Source: an uncultured Atopobiaceae bacterium
Lineage (GTDB): Bacteria > Actinomycetota > Coriobacteriia > Coriobacteriales > Atopobiaceae
NCBI GenBank assembly: GCA_944320385.1
Contig: CALUHH010000001.1
Location: 124,001 to 188,000 of the forward strand
Length of the DNA: 64,000 nucleotides
Direction: 5' to 3'
The notes below the pieces were generated by a model that saw nothing but the letters and a program-made list of their open reading frames with translations, made no database searches and had not been told where the DNA came from. Shown piece after piece: positions 27,300-34,311 of the stretch; positions within the stretch are counted from its first letter, which is position 1, and every line of letters starts with the position of its first letter. A program made the translations under genes and the position numbers.

Positions 27300-27845
27300 A
27301 TGAGAAAGCAGCCGCAGGTAACGGAGCAGACACGAGCCAATCTCCGCCAGGCGTTCTGGGAGCTCTACGCCGAGAAGCCCGTGGAGAAGATCTCGGTCCG
27401 CGAGATCACCGACCGCGCGGGCTACAACCGCGCGACCTTCTACCTCTACTACCACGATGTCTACGAGCTGCTGGCGGAGATCGAGGGCCAGGTGCTCGGC
27501 AACATCGAGCGCCTGGTGAACGAGCGCCTGCTCAAGGGGGATACGCTCGACTTCTCGCAGCACATGAGCCTCATCCTGCGCCTGGCCCAGCGCTCGCGCG
27601 ACTACACGCGCGTGCTGCTGGGCCCGCACGGCGACCCAGCGTTCACCCAGCGGCTCAAGCAGGTGATAAGCCCGCTCGTGGACCGCTTCTTCCTGCCGGG
27701 AGAGGAGCTCGGAGCCCAAGGCGAGCGCATCGCGCGCGAGTTCTACCTCTCGGGGATCCTGGCCACAATCCGCATCTGGACCTCCGAGGACGACCCCATG
27801 CCCATCGAGCAGCTCATCGAGCTCGTGATGCATATCGTGCTGTGA
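27300..27845 (+). CDS. TetR-family transcriptional regulator
   Basis: 181 residues. The N-terminal helix-turn-helix is clear: EKISVREITDRAGYNRATFYLYYHDVYELL (in part), with the family YxYF-like turn changed to FYLYYHD. The C-terminal ligand domain is unremarkable, similar to the TetR_C group with VDRFFLPGEE. The start is placed at 27300 with GGAGG five bases upstream; the frame is open back through the repeat at 27248, so an N-terminally extended form from 27282 or 27246 is conceivable but unlikely. It is divergent from the ABC exporter operon, the probable target. A long palindrome follows the stop. Confidence 0.9.
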   Translation: MRKQPQVTEQTRANLRQAFWELYAEKPVEKISVREITDRAGYNRATFYLYYHDVYELLAEIEGQVLGNIERLVNERLLKGDTLDFSQHMSLILRLAQRSRDYTRVLLGPHGDPAFTQRLKQVISPLVDRFFLPGEELGAQGERIAREFYLSGILATIRIWTSEDDPMPIEQLIELVMHIVL

Positions 27846-27851
27846 GCGTCC

Positions 27852-27920
27852 TGGGACAGATACCTCCGGGGTGTCTGTCCCATGATGCGTGGGACAGACA
27901 CCCCGGAGGTATCTGTCCCA
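27852..27920. repeat. TGGGACAGATACC palindrome
   Basis: Two 31-bp arms (27852-27882 and 27890-27920) in perfect inverse with a 7-bp spacer. Each arm begins TGGGACAGATACCTCC or its reverse counterpart. It starts six bases after the tetR stop and ends 29 bases before the degV stop, between convergent genes. Confidence 0.92.
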
Positions 27921-27949
27921 CGCGCCCCGGTCGGCGGAACGAGAACCAG

Positions 27950-28795
27950 CTAGTTCTTGGCAAAGAACGCGAGCGCGATGGCGCCCGGCCCCACGTGCGT
28001 GCCGATGGTGGCGCCCACGGAGGTGATGGGGAGGTCCTCCTCGGCGACCATGCCCTCCCAGATGGCGCGGTTGTCGTCCAGGTACTTCTTCAGCAGCTTC
28101 TGCGAGAGGCCCGTGTAGCCCAGCAGCACCGGCATCGTGAAGTCGATGCCGTGCTTCTCGACCTGCTGGTGGAGCTGGTTGCGCCCGTTCTTGGAGCCGC
28201 GCGCCTTGCCCAGCATCACGACCTCGCCGTCCTCCACGCCCACGACGGGCTTGATGGAGAGCAGCTCTCCGATGGCGCCCACGCTCTTGGGGATGCGCCC
28301 GCCGCGCTTGAGGTACTCGAGCGTGTCGAGCAGCGCGAGCAGGCAGACGCGGCCCACGACCGCCTCGACCTTCTCGGCGATCTCGGCGGCGCCCAGGCCC
28401 TCGTCGACGAGGCGCAGCGCGTAGAGGACCAGGAGGCTCTGGCCGATGGTGACGTTCTTGCCGTCGACCACATGGACCTCAGGATAGTCCGCCGCGGCGG
28501 TGACGGCGCTCTGGTAGGTGCCCGAGAGCGCCGACGAGAGCGTGATCACCACGGCCTCCTCGCCCGCGGCGCGCACCTGCTCGAAGACCTGCTGGTAGGC
28601 ATACGGCGTGGCCTGGCTCGTCTTGGGCAGCTCGTCGCTCTCGATGAGCATCTCGTAGAAGCGGTCGTTGGTGAGGTCGACTCCGTCGGCGTACGTGGTC
28701 GTGCCAAAGGTGATGCCCAGGGGAATGACCGTGAGACGAGGGTCGAGCTCGCCGGGGAGGTCAATCCCGGAGTCAGTGATGATGCGAACGGACAT
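27950..28795 (-). CDS. DegV-family fatty-acid-binding protein (FakB-like)
   Basis: 281 residues, normal for DegV. The N-terminus RIITDSGIDLPGE, the Thr/Ser-rich fatty-acid carboxylate contacts KTSQATPYAYQQ and ITLSSALSGTYQSA, and GGRIPKS are family hallmarks. FakB proteins present fatty acids to the kinase FakA for phosphorylation. No fakA is in the window. It lies 27 bp downstream of a MarR-type gene on the same strand, a probable operon. The pairing of an acyl-binding protein with a MarR regulator suggests fatty-acid-responsive control, as FabT provides in streptococci (inference). Confidence 0.92.
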   Translation of the reverse strand: MSVRIITDSGIDLPGELDPRLTVIPLGITFGTTTYADGVDLTNDRFYEMLIESDELPKTSQATPYAYQQVFEQVRAAGEEAVVITLSSALSGTYQSAVTAAADYPEVHVVDGKNVTIGQSLLVLYALRLVDEGLGAAEIAEKVEAVVGRVCLLALLDTLEYLKRGGRIPKSVGAIGELLSIKPVVGVEDGEVVMLGKARGSKNGRNQLHQQVEKHGIDFTMPVLLGYTGLSQKLLKKYLDDNRAIWEGMVAEEDLPITSVGATIGTHVGPGAIALAFFAKN

Positions 28796-28822
28796 GGCGC
28801 TTCCCTTCTGTCGGACGGCGGC

Positions 28823-29281
28823 CTACCGGCCGTCCCGCCCGAACGTCCTGAGCTTCTCGAGGATGTGGTTGAGCGAATCGTACATCTGCAGGCGCTGCCG
28901 GGCGGCAAGCTCCCCGCCAGCCTCGTCGAGCACTCGGTGAATGATGTCGTCGAGCGGACGCGCGGCCTCATAGCCCTTCTCGGTGAGGCGCACGGGCGCG
29001 CGGTACTTGGAGGCGTCCTCGTCCTCGGCGTCGCCCACCTCGACGAAGCCGTCCTCCGCGAGGTGCGCCACGGTGCGCGACATCGCCGCGCGGCTCACGT
29101 CGACCATGCGCGCGAGCTCGGAGGCAGTGAGGCCCTCGGGATATTTGACCAGGTAGTAGAGGCACATCACGTCGGAGCCGCGAAAGCCCAGGCGCTTGGC
29201 CTCGGCCGTCTTGATGCGCTGGATCTCCTTGCCGAGGGCGCTGATGATGCCGACGAAGTCCTCGAACCGCGTCTCCCTCAC
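28823..29281 (-). CDS. MarR-family transcriptional regulator
   Basis: 152 residues from GTG at 29281, chosen because GAGGGGAG stands at correct distance; an ATG at 29305 directly abuts a perfect operator and has no ribosome-binding site. The winged helix is evident: YPEGLTASELARMVDVSRAAMSRTV, then the wing APVRLTEKGYEAA. MarR dimers bind dyads; a 20-bp palindrome lies 25 bp upstream of this start, so autoregulation is very likely. The downstream degV gene should be co-regulated. Confidence 0.9.
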   Translation of the reverse strand: MRETRFEDFVGIISALGKEIQRIKTAEAKRLGFRGSDVMCLYYLVKYPEGLTASELARMVDVSRAAMSRTVAHLAEDGFVEVGDAEDEDASKYRAPVRLTEKGYEAARPLDDIIHRVLDEAGGELAARQRLQMYDSLNHILEKLRTFGRDGR

Positions 29282-29305
29282 GTCGCTCTCTCCCCTCGCG
29301 CTCAT

Positions 29306-29325
29306 AATGTTAACTGATTAACATT
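29306..29325 (-). promoter_or_regulatory. Palindromic operator of the marR-degV unit
   Basis: AATGTTAA, four bases, TTAACATT: a perfect 8+8 dyad just upstream of the MarR gene, typical of MarR autoregulatory sites. Confidence 0.7.
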
Positions 29326-29412
29326 ATCGACGAGCACGGGGCATCTTCAAGGCCACAACGCGATATTCACAGGGACGGCACCCGGCGGCAGGTCTCCGTT
29401 GGACCGCCGTCA

Positions 29413-29505
29413 AGAAATGTACGAGCACTTCTCAGAAACGATAAGTACAAGTTTGCGTTTTATATTATTTTATTTATTACCCCAGCTGAATGGTCGTACA
29501 TTTCT
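29413..29505. repeat. 93-bp AT-rich element with 12-bp terminal inverted repeats
   Basis: AGAAATGTACGA at 29413 and its complement at 29494 bound an AT-rich interior rich in TTTATTA. Size and design are like the 95-bp elements at 52665 and 53991, but the ends differ in sequence. No frame. It occupies the first part of the ~590-bp region between marR and the ECF S gene. Confidence 0.6.
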
Positions 29506-29595
29506 CAAAAGTGGGCGGTGGCAGCAGCGCCGGAACGGGGACGGGAGAGCCGCCGGGACGCCCCCGCCCAGATTGTTTCAGCCCAGAAAACTCAC

Positions 29596-29624
29596 TTGCG
29601 CGCGCGGCGGGGCACGCGTATCTT
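29596..29624 (+). promoter_or_regulatory. Promoter of the Trp-leader ECF operon
   Basis: TTGCGC, 17 bp, TATCTT. Transcription would start near 29631, about 40 nt before the leader-peptide ATG. Confidence 0.5.
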
Positions 29625-29672
29625 GTCCACAACGCAGAAGACCCCGACCAGAAGCGAAAGGAGCGCCGGAGC

Positions 29673-29753
29673 ATGAGCAACGTCGTCAACGTCAACGTTC
29701 GCACGTCCATGAACTGGTGGTGGCGCAACTTCTCCTCGCTCGGTCGATGGTGA
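29673..29753 (+). CDS. Trp-rich leader peptide (attenuator)
   Basis: 26 residues with a good AAAGGAG upstream. It has three consecutive Trp codons (residues 15-17: MNWWWRN) and a fourth Trp as last residue before TGA. A strong terminator begins 30 bp after the stop. Four Trp in 26 residues, three in a row, is the classic design of ribosome-mediated attenuation: scarce Trp-tRNA stalls the ribosome and changes downstream RNA folding. GGCGCAA just after the Trp run can pair with TTGCGC before the terminator or GCGCC between them. The controlled genes are the ECF transporter S-A-T genes that follow. Confidence 0.8.
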   Translation: MSNVVNVNVRTSMNWWWRNFSSLGRW

Positions 29754-29783
29754 GTCTCACGCGCCATATCCATTTGCGCTGAA

Positions 29784-29812
29784 AGGGCTCCCGGAAGACC
29801 GGGGGCCCTTTT
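29784..29812 (+). terminator. Attenuator terminator before the ECF operon
   Basis: GGGCTCCCGG, AAGA, CCGGGGGCCC then TTTTCTT, 85 bp ahead of the S-component gene. It is the transcription switch of the Trp leader. Confidence 0.85.
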
Positions 29813-29896
29813 CTTGTGACGCCATCATCGCCGGCCACCAGATCACACGCCGACAAGAACCTCAACAAAGAACCTCTCCTCAGAAAGGAACCAACC

Positions 29897-30472
29897 ATGT
29901 CCGAGAACACCGCCGCCCAGACCACCGCCCGCACCGTCGCCACCGCCGACCACGGCAAGCTCGACATTCAGGCCCTCGTCCTTCTCGCCGTCCTCCTAGC
30001 CGCCGGCTTCATCCTCAACTTCACCGTCGGCAAGGCCATCTCCGGCATCTCCGGCGGCCTCATCAGCCCCGAGTTCATCATCTCCGCCTTCTGCCTCACC
30101 ATCCTCGTGGTGCGCCCCAACATCGGCCAGGCGCTCGTGATCGGCCTCATCTCCGCCGCCGTCATCCAGGTCACCACCACCTCGCCCTTCATCGACTTTG
30201 CCGCCGAGGGCATCGCCGCCATGCTCATGGCCGGCATCGTCGCCGTGGGCATGGCCTCCCCCGCCAAGAAGCTCGTCCCGCTCGCCGGCTCCTTCGTCAC
30301 CACCGTGGTCTCCGGCGTGATCTTCATGCTCATCAAGATCGCCATGGTCGGCGGCGCGGCAGAGATCGCCGCGGCGATGCTGCCCGTGGTCCTGCTCACC
30401 GGCGTCTTCAACGCCATCCTGGTGAGCGCGCTCTACCTCCCCATCAAGGCCGCCCTCAAGCTCAACGACTAA
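29897..30472 (+). CDS. ECF transporter S component, probably tryptophan-specific
   Basis: 191 residues with five to six hydrophobic helices (from ALVLLAVLLAAGFILNFTVG) and a short polar N-terminal tail. It is followed by an EcfA-type ATPase and EcfT in one operon, making it the substrate-binding membrane subunit. I cannot assign substrate from sequence alone; the Trp leader in front points to tryptophan or a Trp-derived compound. It resembles TrpP-like S components in size only. AAAGGAAC precedes the ATG at 29897. A repeat starts two bases after the stop, within the 47-bp gap to the ATPase gene. Confidence 0.82.
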   Translation: MSENTAAQTTARTVATADHGKLDIQALVLLAVLLAAGFILNFTVGKAISGISGGLISPEFIISAFCLTILVVRPNIGQALVIGLISAAVIQVTTTSPFIDFAAEGIAAMLMAGIVAVGMASPAKKLVPLAGSFVTTVVSGVIFMLIKIAMVGGAAEIAAAMLPVVLLTGVFNAILVSALYLPIKAALKLND

Positions 30473-30473
30473 T

Positions 30474-30504
30474 GGGTCAAAAGGGGTCTGTCCCCTTTTG
30501 ACCC
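30474..30504. repeat. Short GGGTCAAAAGGGG palindrome
   Basis: 31-bp inverted repeat GGGTCAAAAGGGGTCTG and complement between the S-component stop and the ATPase gene, with its end 15 bp before the ATPase ATG. It could form a stem between cistrons. Confidence 0.88.
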
Positions 30505-30519
30505 CTAAGAAAGGTCGCC

Positions 30520-32268
30520 ATGACCAGCACCTCCCCCATCATCCGGCTCGACGACGTCTCGTTTGCGTACGGCGCGTCCGCGACTCCCGCGCTCGACCAC
30601 GTCTCCCTCGGCATCGCGCCGGGGGAGTTCGTGGGCGTGATCGGCCCCTCGGGCGCCGGCAAGTCCACGCTCGCCGCCGTCATGTCCGGCGCCATCCCCC
30701 ACCACTACCGCGGGCAGCTCTTCGGGGCGGCGCTCGTGGACGGGCGCGACACCTGCGAGGTCACGCTCACCGACATCTCCCGCGTCGTGGGCAGCATCAA
30801 CCAGGACATCGACGCCCAGATGGTCGCCTCCGTGGTGGAGGACGAGCTGCTCTTCGGCCTCGAGAACTTCGGCGTGCCCCACGACCAGATCCCCGGCCGC
30901 CTCGCCGACGCGCTTGAGACCGTGGGCATCGCCGACCTGCGCGAGCGCGAGATCGCGACGCTCTCCGGCGGCCAGAAGCAGAAGGTCGCCATCGCCGCCA
31001 TGCTGGCGCTGCGCCCGCGCGTCCTCGTCCTCGACGAGCCCACCGCGGCGCTCGACCCCGTCTCGTCGAGCACGGTCTTCGAGACGCTGCGCGCGCTCAA
31101 TCGGGACGCCGGCATCACCGTCGTGGTCATCGAGCAGAAGGTCGCCCTGCTCTGCGAGCACTGCGACCGCATCGTCGTGATGGATCGGGGCAGGGTCGCC
31201 TTTGACGGCACGCCGCGCACGGTCTTCTCGCACGGGCGCGAGCTGCGGGCGCTCGGCGTGGACAGCCCCCGCGTGGCGCGCATCTCCAACAGCCTGGACG
31301 AGCACGGCGTCATCAGGCCCGGGACGCCCTGCCTGAGCGTCGCCGAGACGCGTGACCTCGTCGCGGACCTCGTCCGCGGGCGCGCCGCAGCAAGCGAGAA
31401 GAACGCGCAGCCCCGCACCCCCGCAAAGCCCCGCCCTGCCCGACCCGCCGACCCCGTGGTCAGCTTCCGCGACGTCAGCTTTGCCTACCCCGGGAGCCGC
31501 GCCACCGTGGAGCACCTCACCTTCGACGCGCGCCCCGGCGAGGTCGTGGGCGTCGTCGGCCAGAACGGCGCCGGCAAGACGACCCTCACCAAGCTCCTGA
31601 ACGGCCTGCTCAAGCCCGCCTCCGGCGAGGTGCTCGTGGCCGGCCTCGACACGCGCGAGACCCCTACGAGCCGCCTGGCCGCACACGTCTCCACGCTCTT
31701 TCAGAACCCCGACCGCCAGCTCTGCAAGGACACCGTCCTCGACGAGGTCGCCTTTGGGCTCGAGCTCACCGGCGTCGGCGCGCCCAGGGCCCGCGAGCGG
31801 GCGCGCTCCGTTGCCGAGCGCTTTGGCCTGCCCCTCGACGCCGCGCCCTTCTCGCTGTCCCGCGGCCAGCGGCAGATGGTGGCGCTGGCCTCCGTGGTAG
31901 TCATGGAGCCGGAGGTGGTCCTTCTCGACGAGCCCACGAGCGGCCTCGACTACCGCGAGTGCATGACGGTCATGGAGACGGTGCGCGAGATGGCCGAGAA
32001 GGGCTGCGCCGTCGTCATGGTCTGCCACGACATGGAGGTGGTCTCGGACTTTGCCGAGCGCGTCGTCGTCATGGCCGACGGGCGCATCCTCGGGCAGGGC
32101 CCCGCGGACCAGGTCTTTGCGGACGCTGGGCTCATGGCCCGCGCCGACGTCGAGGCGCCGCAGGTCGTGCGCCTTGCCGCCGAGCTCGTGCGCGACGTCT
32201 CGCCCGCCTTTGCCGGGGCCTCCCAGGTCTCCGACATCGTCGACACCGTGGAGGGGATGCTCACGTGA
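30520..32268 (+). CDS. ECF transporter energy-coupling ATPase, two domains fused
   Basis: 582 residues with two ABC domains. Domain 1 (1-~270): Walker A GPSGAGKSTLA, signature LSGGQKQKVAIAAM, Walker B VLVLDEPTAALD. Domain 2 (~310-582): GQNGAGKTTLT, a variant signature LSRGQRQMVALASV (Gly-Gly changed to Arg-Gly) and VVLLDEPTSGLD. Fused EcfA1-EcfA2 is common in Actinomycetota and Firmicutes. It powers the S and T subunits. AAAGGTCG precedes the ATG. The stop TGA overlaps the GTG start of ecfT by four bases, implying coupled translation. Confidence 0.92.
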   Translation: MTSTSPIIRLDDVSFAYGASATPALDHVSLGIAPGEFVGVIGPSGAGKSTLAAVMSGAIPHHYRGQLFGAALVDGRDTCEVTLTDISRVVGSINQDIDAQMVASVVEDELLFGLENFGVPHDQIPGRLADALETVGIADLREREIATLSGGQKQKVAIAAMLALRPRVLVLDEPTAALDPVSSSTVFETLRALNRDAGITVVVIEQKVALLCEHCDRIVVMDRGRVAFDGTPRTVFSHGRELRALGVDSPRVARISNSLDEHGVIRPGTPCLSVAETRDLVADLVRGRAAASEKNAQPRTPAKPRPARPADPVVSFRDVSFAYPGSRATVEHLTFDARPGEVVGVVGQNGAGKTTLTKLLNGLLKPASGEVLVAGLDTRETPTSRLAAHVSTLFQNPDRQLCKDTVLDEVAFGLELTGVGAPRARERARSVAERFGLPLDAAPFSLSRGQRQMVALASVVVMEPEVVLLDEPTSGLDYRECMTVMETVREMAEKGCAVVMVCHDMEVVSDFAERVVVMADGRILGQGPADQVFADAGLMARADVEAPQVVRLAAELVRDVSPAFAGASQVSDIVDTVEGMLT

Positions 32269-33011
32269 CCAACGTCATCGACTACGTTCCCGGGGACACC
32301 CTGCTCCACCGGCTCAACCCCGTGACCAAGCTCGCCCTTGCCGCCGCCATCATCGCGGCGACGCTGCTGGCGGACACCTACCCGCTGCTGCTCGCCCTTC
32401 TCGCCCTCACGTTTGCGCTCGCCGCGTACGCCGGCGTGCCCGGGCGGCTCGCGCGGCTGCTCAAGCTCGTGGTGCCCCTCGGCGTGGTGATGTTTGTCTT
32501 CCAGCTGCTGTTCACCCGCACCGGCGACGTGGTCTGGGGCTTCGTGACCACCGACGGCCTGCTCACGGGCCCCAAGGTTTGCCTGCGCCTCATGGGCGTG
32601 GCGCTGCCGCTCGTGCTCATGCTCATGGTGACCCGGCTCACCGACCTCGCAAACGCCTGCGTCGAGGTGCTGCGCGTCCCGTACCGCTACGCGTTCACGT
32701 TCACCACTGCGCTGCGCTTTGTCCCCGTGTTCTCGCAGGAGATGAGCGCGATCATGGAGGCCCAGACCGCCCGCGGCGTGGAGTACGACACGCGCAACCC
32801 CATCCGCAAGCTCCAGCTCATGCTGCCGCTCTGCGTGCCGCTGCTCGTGAGCTCCGTCGGCCGCACCGAGGCCACAGCGCTTGCCGCCGAGCAGCGCGGC
32901 TTCTACCTGCGCACGCGCGAGAGCAGCTACCGACGCTACCCGCTCGTCGCGCGCGACTGGGCGGTCCTTGCGCTCTGCGTGGCGCTCGTGGCCCTGGGCG
33001 TGGTGCTGTAG
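32265..33011 (+). CDS. ecfT: ECF transporter transmembrane subunit T
   Basis: 248 residues from GTG at 32265, overlapping the ATPase stop by 4 bp. Several hydrophobic helices and the EcfT coupling motifs are present: LEU/Val-rich core ALRFVPVFSQEMSAIMEAQTARG (in part) with the first Ala-Arg-Gly motif ARG, and RTEATALAAEQRGFYL with the second. These short helices bind the ATPase grooves. It completes the S-A-T operon behind the Trp leader. A 71-bp palindrome follows 33 bp after the stop. Confidence 0.92.
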   Translation: MTNVIDYVPGDTLLHRLNPVTKLALAAAIIAATLLADTYPLLLALLALTFALAAYAGVPGRLARLLKLVVPLGVVMFVFQLLFTRTGDVVWGFVTTDGLLTGPKVCLRLMGVALPLVLMLMVTRLTDLANACVEVLRVPYRYAFTFTTALRFVPVFSQEMSAIMEAQTARGVEYDTRNPIRKLQLMLPLCVPLLVSSVGRTEATALAAEQRGFYLRTRESSYRRYPLVARDWAVLALCVALVALGVVL

Positions 33012-33043
33012 GCGCGGGGCGACGGAGCGGATCTGGGCGCCGC

Positions 33044-33114
33044 AGCATACCTATCCCGCGAGGTTCTTCTCGCCAGCTGGTCAAATGCGAGCGAGCCGTC
33101 AGGAAAGGCGTACT
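33044..33114 (+). repeat. 71-bp palindromic element, copy 3
   Basis: AGCATACCTAT start, GGTTCTTCTCGCCAGCTGG interior and AAGGCGTACT end. Length equals copies at 8024 and 36024, and it has the same orientation as the copy at 36024, with which it also shares the following CGAGCCCG. The left arm is the most diverged. Confidence 0.8.
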
Positions 33115-33131
33115 AGCGAGCCCGACGGACG

Positions 33132-33158
33132 AAAAGGCCCCGCCTCAAGGACGGGGCC
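33132..33158 (-). terminator. Terminator of the sigI-rsgI-lipoprotein operon
   Basis: On the minus strand GGCCCCG, a 9-base loop, CGGGGCC then TTTT, 22 bp after the stop of the lipoprotein gene. Confidence 0.85.
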
Positions 33159-33179
33159 GGGGAGCAGCTGAGGGTCGGC

Positions 33180-34190
33180 CTAGTCGTCGTCGCGGTCGTC
33201 GTCCAGGTCGTCATCGCGGTCGTCGCGGTCGTCGTCCAGGTTGTCATCGCGGTCGTCGCGGTCGTCGCGGTCGTCCAGGTCGTCATCGCGGTCGTCGCGG
33301 TCGTCCAGGTCGTCATCGCGGTCGTCGCGGTCGTCGTCCAGGTCGTCATCGCGGTCATCCCGGTCGTCGCGGTCGTCCAGGTCGTCGTCGCGGTCGTCGT
33401 CCAGGTCGTCCCAGTCGTCGTCGCGGTCGTAGCGGTCCTCGTGCCAGTCGTCCCAGTCGTCGCGACCGTCCCAGTCGTCATTGCCGTCGACGTCGGCCTC
33501 GAGCACCTTGCCCGTGCGGGCGTCAACCTCGTACTCATACTCGACGCCCCCAGACGTGAACTCCATCTCGTACACGCCGTCGTCCAGCTCGTACTCGTGA
33601 TCGTTGAAGCTCGCCTCGGTCAGCCCGAGCTGGGACAGCACGATGTCCTTGGCCGCGTCGAGGCCAATGTAGCCGCGGTCATCGAGCTGCTCGGGCGCCA
33701 CAGAGAGCGCATCGGACTTGAGGCCGAACTCGCCCACCGTCGCGCGAACGTCATCCTCGATCCCGCGCAGGAACTCCTCGCCCGGGTAGCTCGAGCCCTG
33801 CTCGAGCTTCACGATGACGTTGCGGTCGTGGCCGTCGACGGTCTGGTTGAAGTGCCCCGCCTCATAGATCTCTCCCACCAGGTCGGAGACGACCGCGCGG
33901 CACTCGCGGCCCTCGTAGCCCGCATAGCCACCCGCAATGGCGCGGCCCTCGTCGTTCACGCCCTCGACCTCGGTGACGAGGCCATCGTCGTCGTACTCGA
34001 TCTCAATCTCGGGGTTGACGCTCAGAAGCAGGGTTCCCGCCGTCTGGGACGCCTGGGCGATCGGGGCCTCGCCGGCACCGCCTGCCGTCTGCGTCGCGGC
34101 GGGCGTCGTCCCGCAACCCGCCAAAACCGCCGTGAGGGCGATGCCCATGGTCGCGCCGGCCAGGATGTTCTTCAGGTTCGTGGTCTTCAT
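33180..34190 (-). CDS. Lipoprotein with RsgI-like and PepSY domains and Asp/Arg repeat tail
   Basis: 336 residues. Lipobox LAGC ends at Cys26. Residues ~53-85 (LLLSVNPEIEIEYDDDG and EVEGVNDEGRA) closely resemble the juxtamembrane region of the RsgI-like protein encoded upstream, including the Asn-Pro pair. A PepSY domain (YIGLDAAKDIVLSQLG to RTGKVLEADVDG) follows at ~185-250. The C-terminal ~85 residues are almost only Asp, Arg and Leu with some Trp, encoded by tandem DNA repeats. The ATG follows AAGGAGA. A promoter like that of sigI lies 49-76 bp upstream, so it can be made apart from rsgI. It likely acts outside the membrane, possibly binding cations (inference). Confidence 0.85.
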   Translation of the reverse strand: MKTTNLKNILAGATMGIALTAVLAGCGTTPAATQTAGGAGEAPIAQASQTAGTLLLSVNPEIEIEYDDDGLVTEVEGVNDEGRAIAGGYAGYEGRECRAVVSDLVGEIYEAGHFNQTVDGHDRNVIVKLEQGSSYPGEEFLRGIEDDVRATVGEFGLKSDALSVAPEQLDDRGYIGLDAAKDIVLSQLGLTEASFNDHEYELDDGVYEMEFTSGGVEYEYEVDARTGKVLEADVDGNDDWDGRDDWDDWHEDRYDRDDDWDDLDDDRDDDLDDRDDRDDRDDDLDDDRDDRDDDLDDRDDRDDDLDDRDDRDDRDDNLDDDRDDRDDDLDDDRDDD

Positions 34191-34238
34191 GGTGTTCTCC
34201 TTGGGTCGTAACCTCTTTTTTGCCTTGCAGTGAGAGGT

Positions 34239-34266
34239 TGCGCGGGCGCCCCGCCAAAACCGGGGT
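34239..34266 (-). promoter_or_regulatory. SigI-like promoter of the lipoprotein gene
   Basis: Minus strand ACCCCG, 18 bp, CGCA. The block GCGACCCCGGTTTTGG and the CGCA at the same distance match the element before sigI at 35898-35925. SigI promoters elsewhere have a C-rich -35 and a CG-starting -10. Confidence 0.65.
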
Positions 34267-34311
34267 CGCTCAGAAAGAAAATCCGCCCGGCGAGAAGAAC
34301 GTGCGATGCGG

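Noticed and set aside
29282..29305. ATG at 29305 as the MarR start
   Set aside because: It directly abuts the operator with no ribosome-binding site; the GTG at 29281 has GAGGGGAG in place.
29510..29812. T-box riboswitch before the ECF operon
   Set aside because: No T-box sequence or specifier loop was found; the Trp-rich reading frame plus terminator explains the leader better.
33183..33440. Short regularly spaced repeats that look like a CRISPR array
   Set aside because: Units are tandem without unique spacers and code the Asp/Arg tail of the lipoprotein; no cas genes are present.
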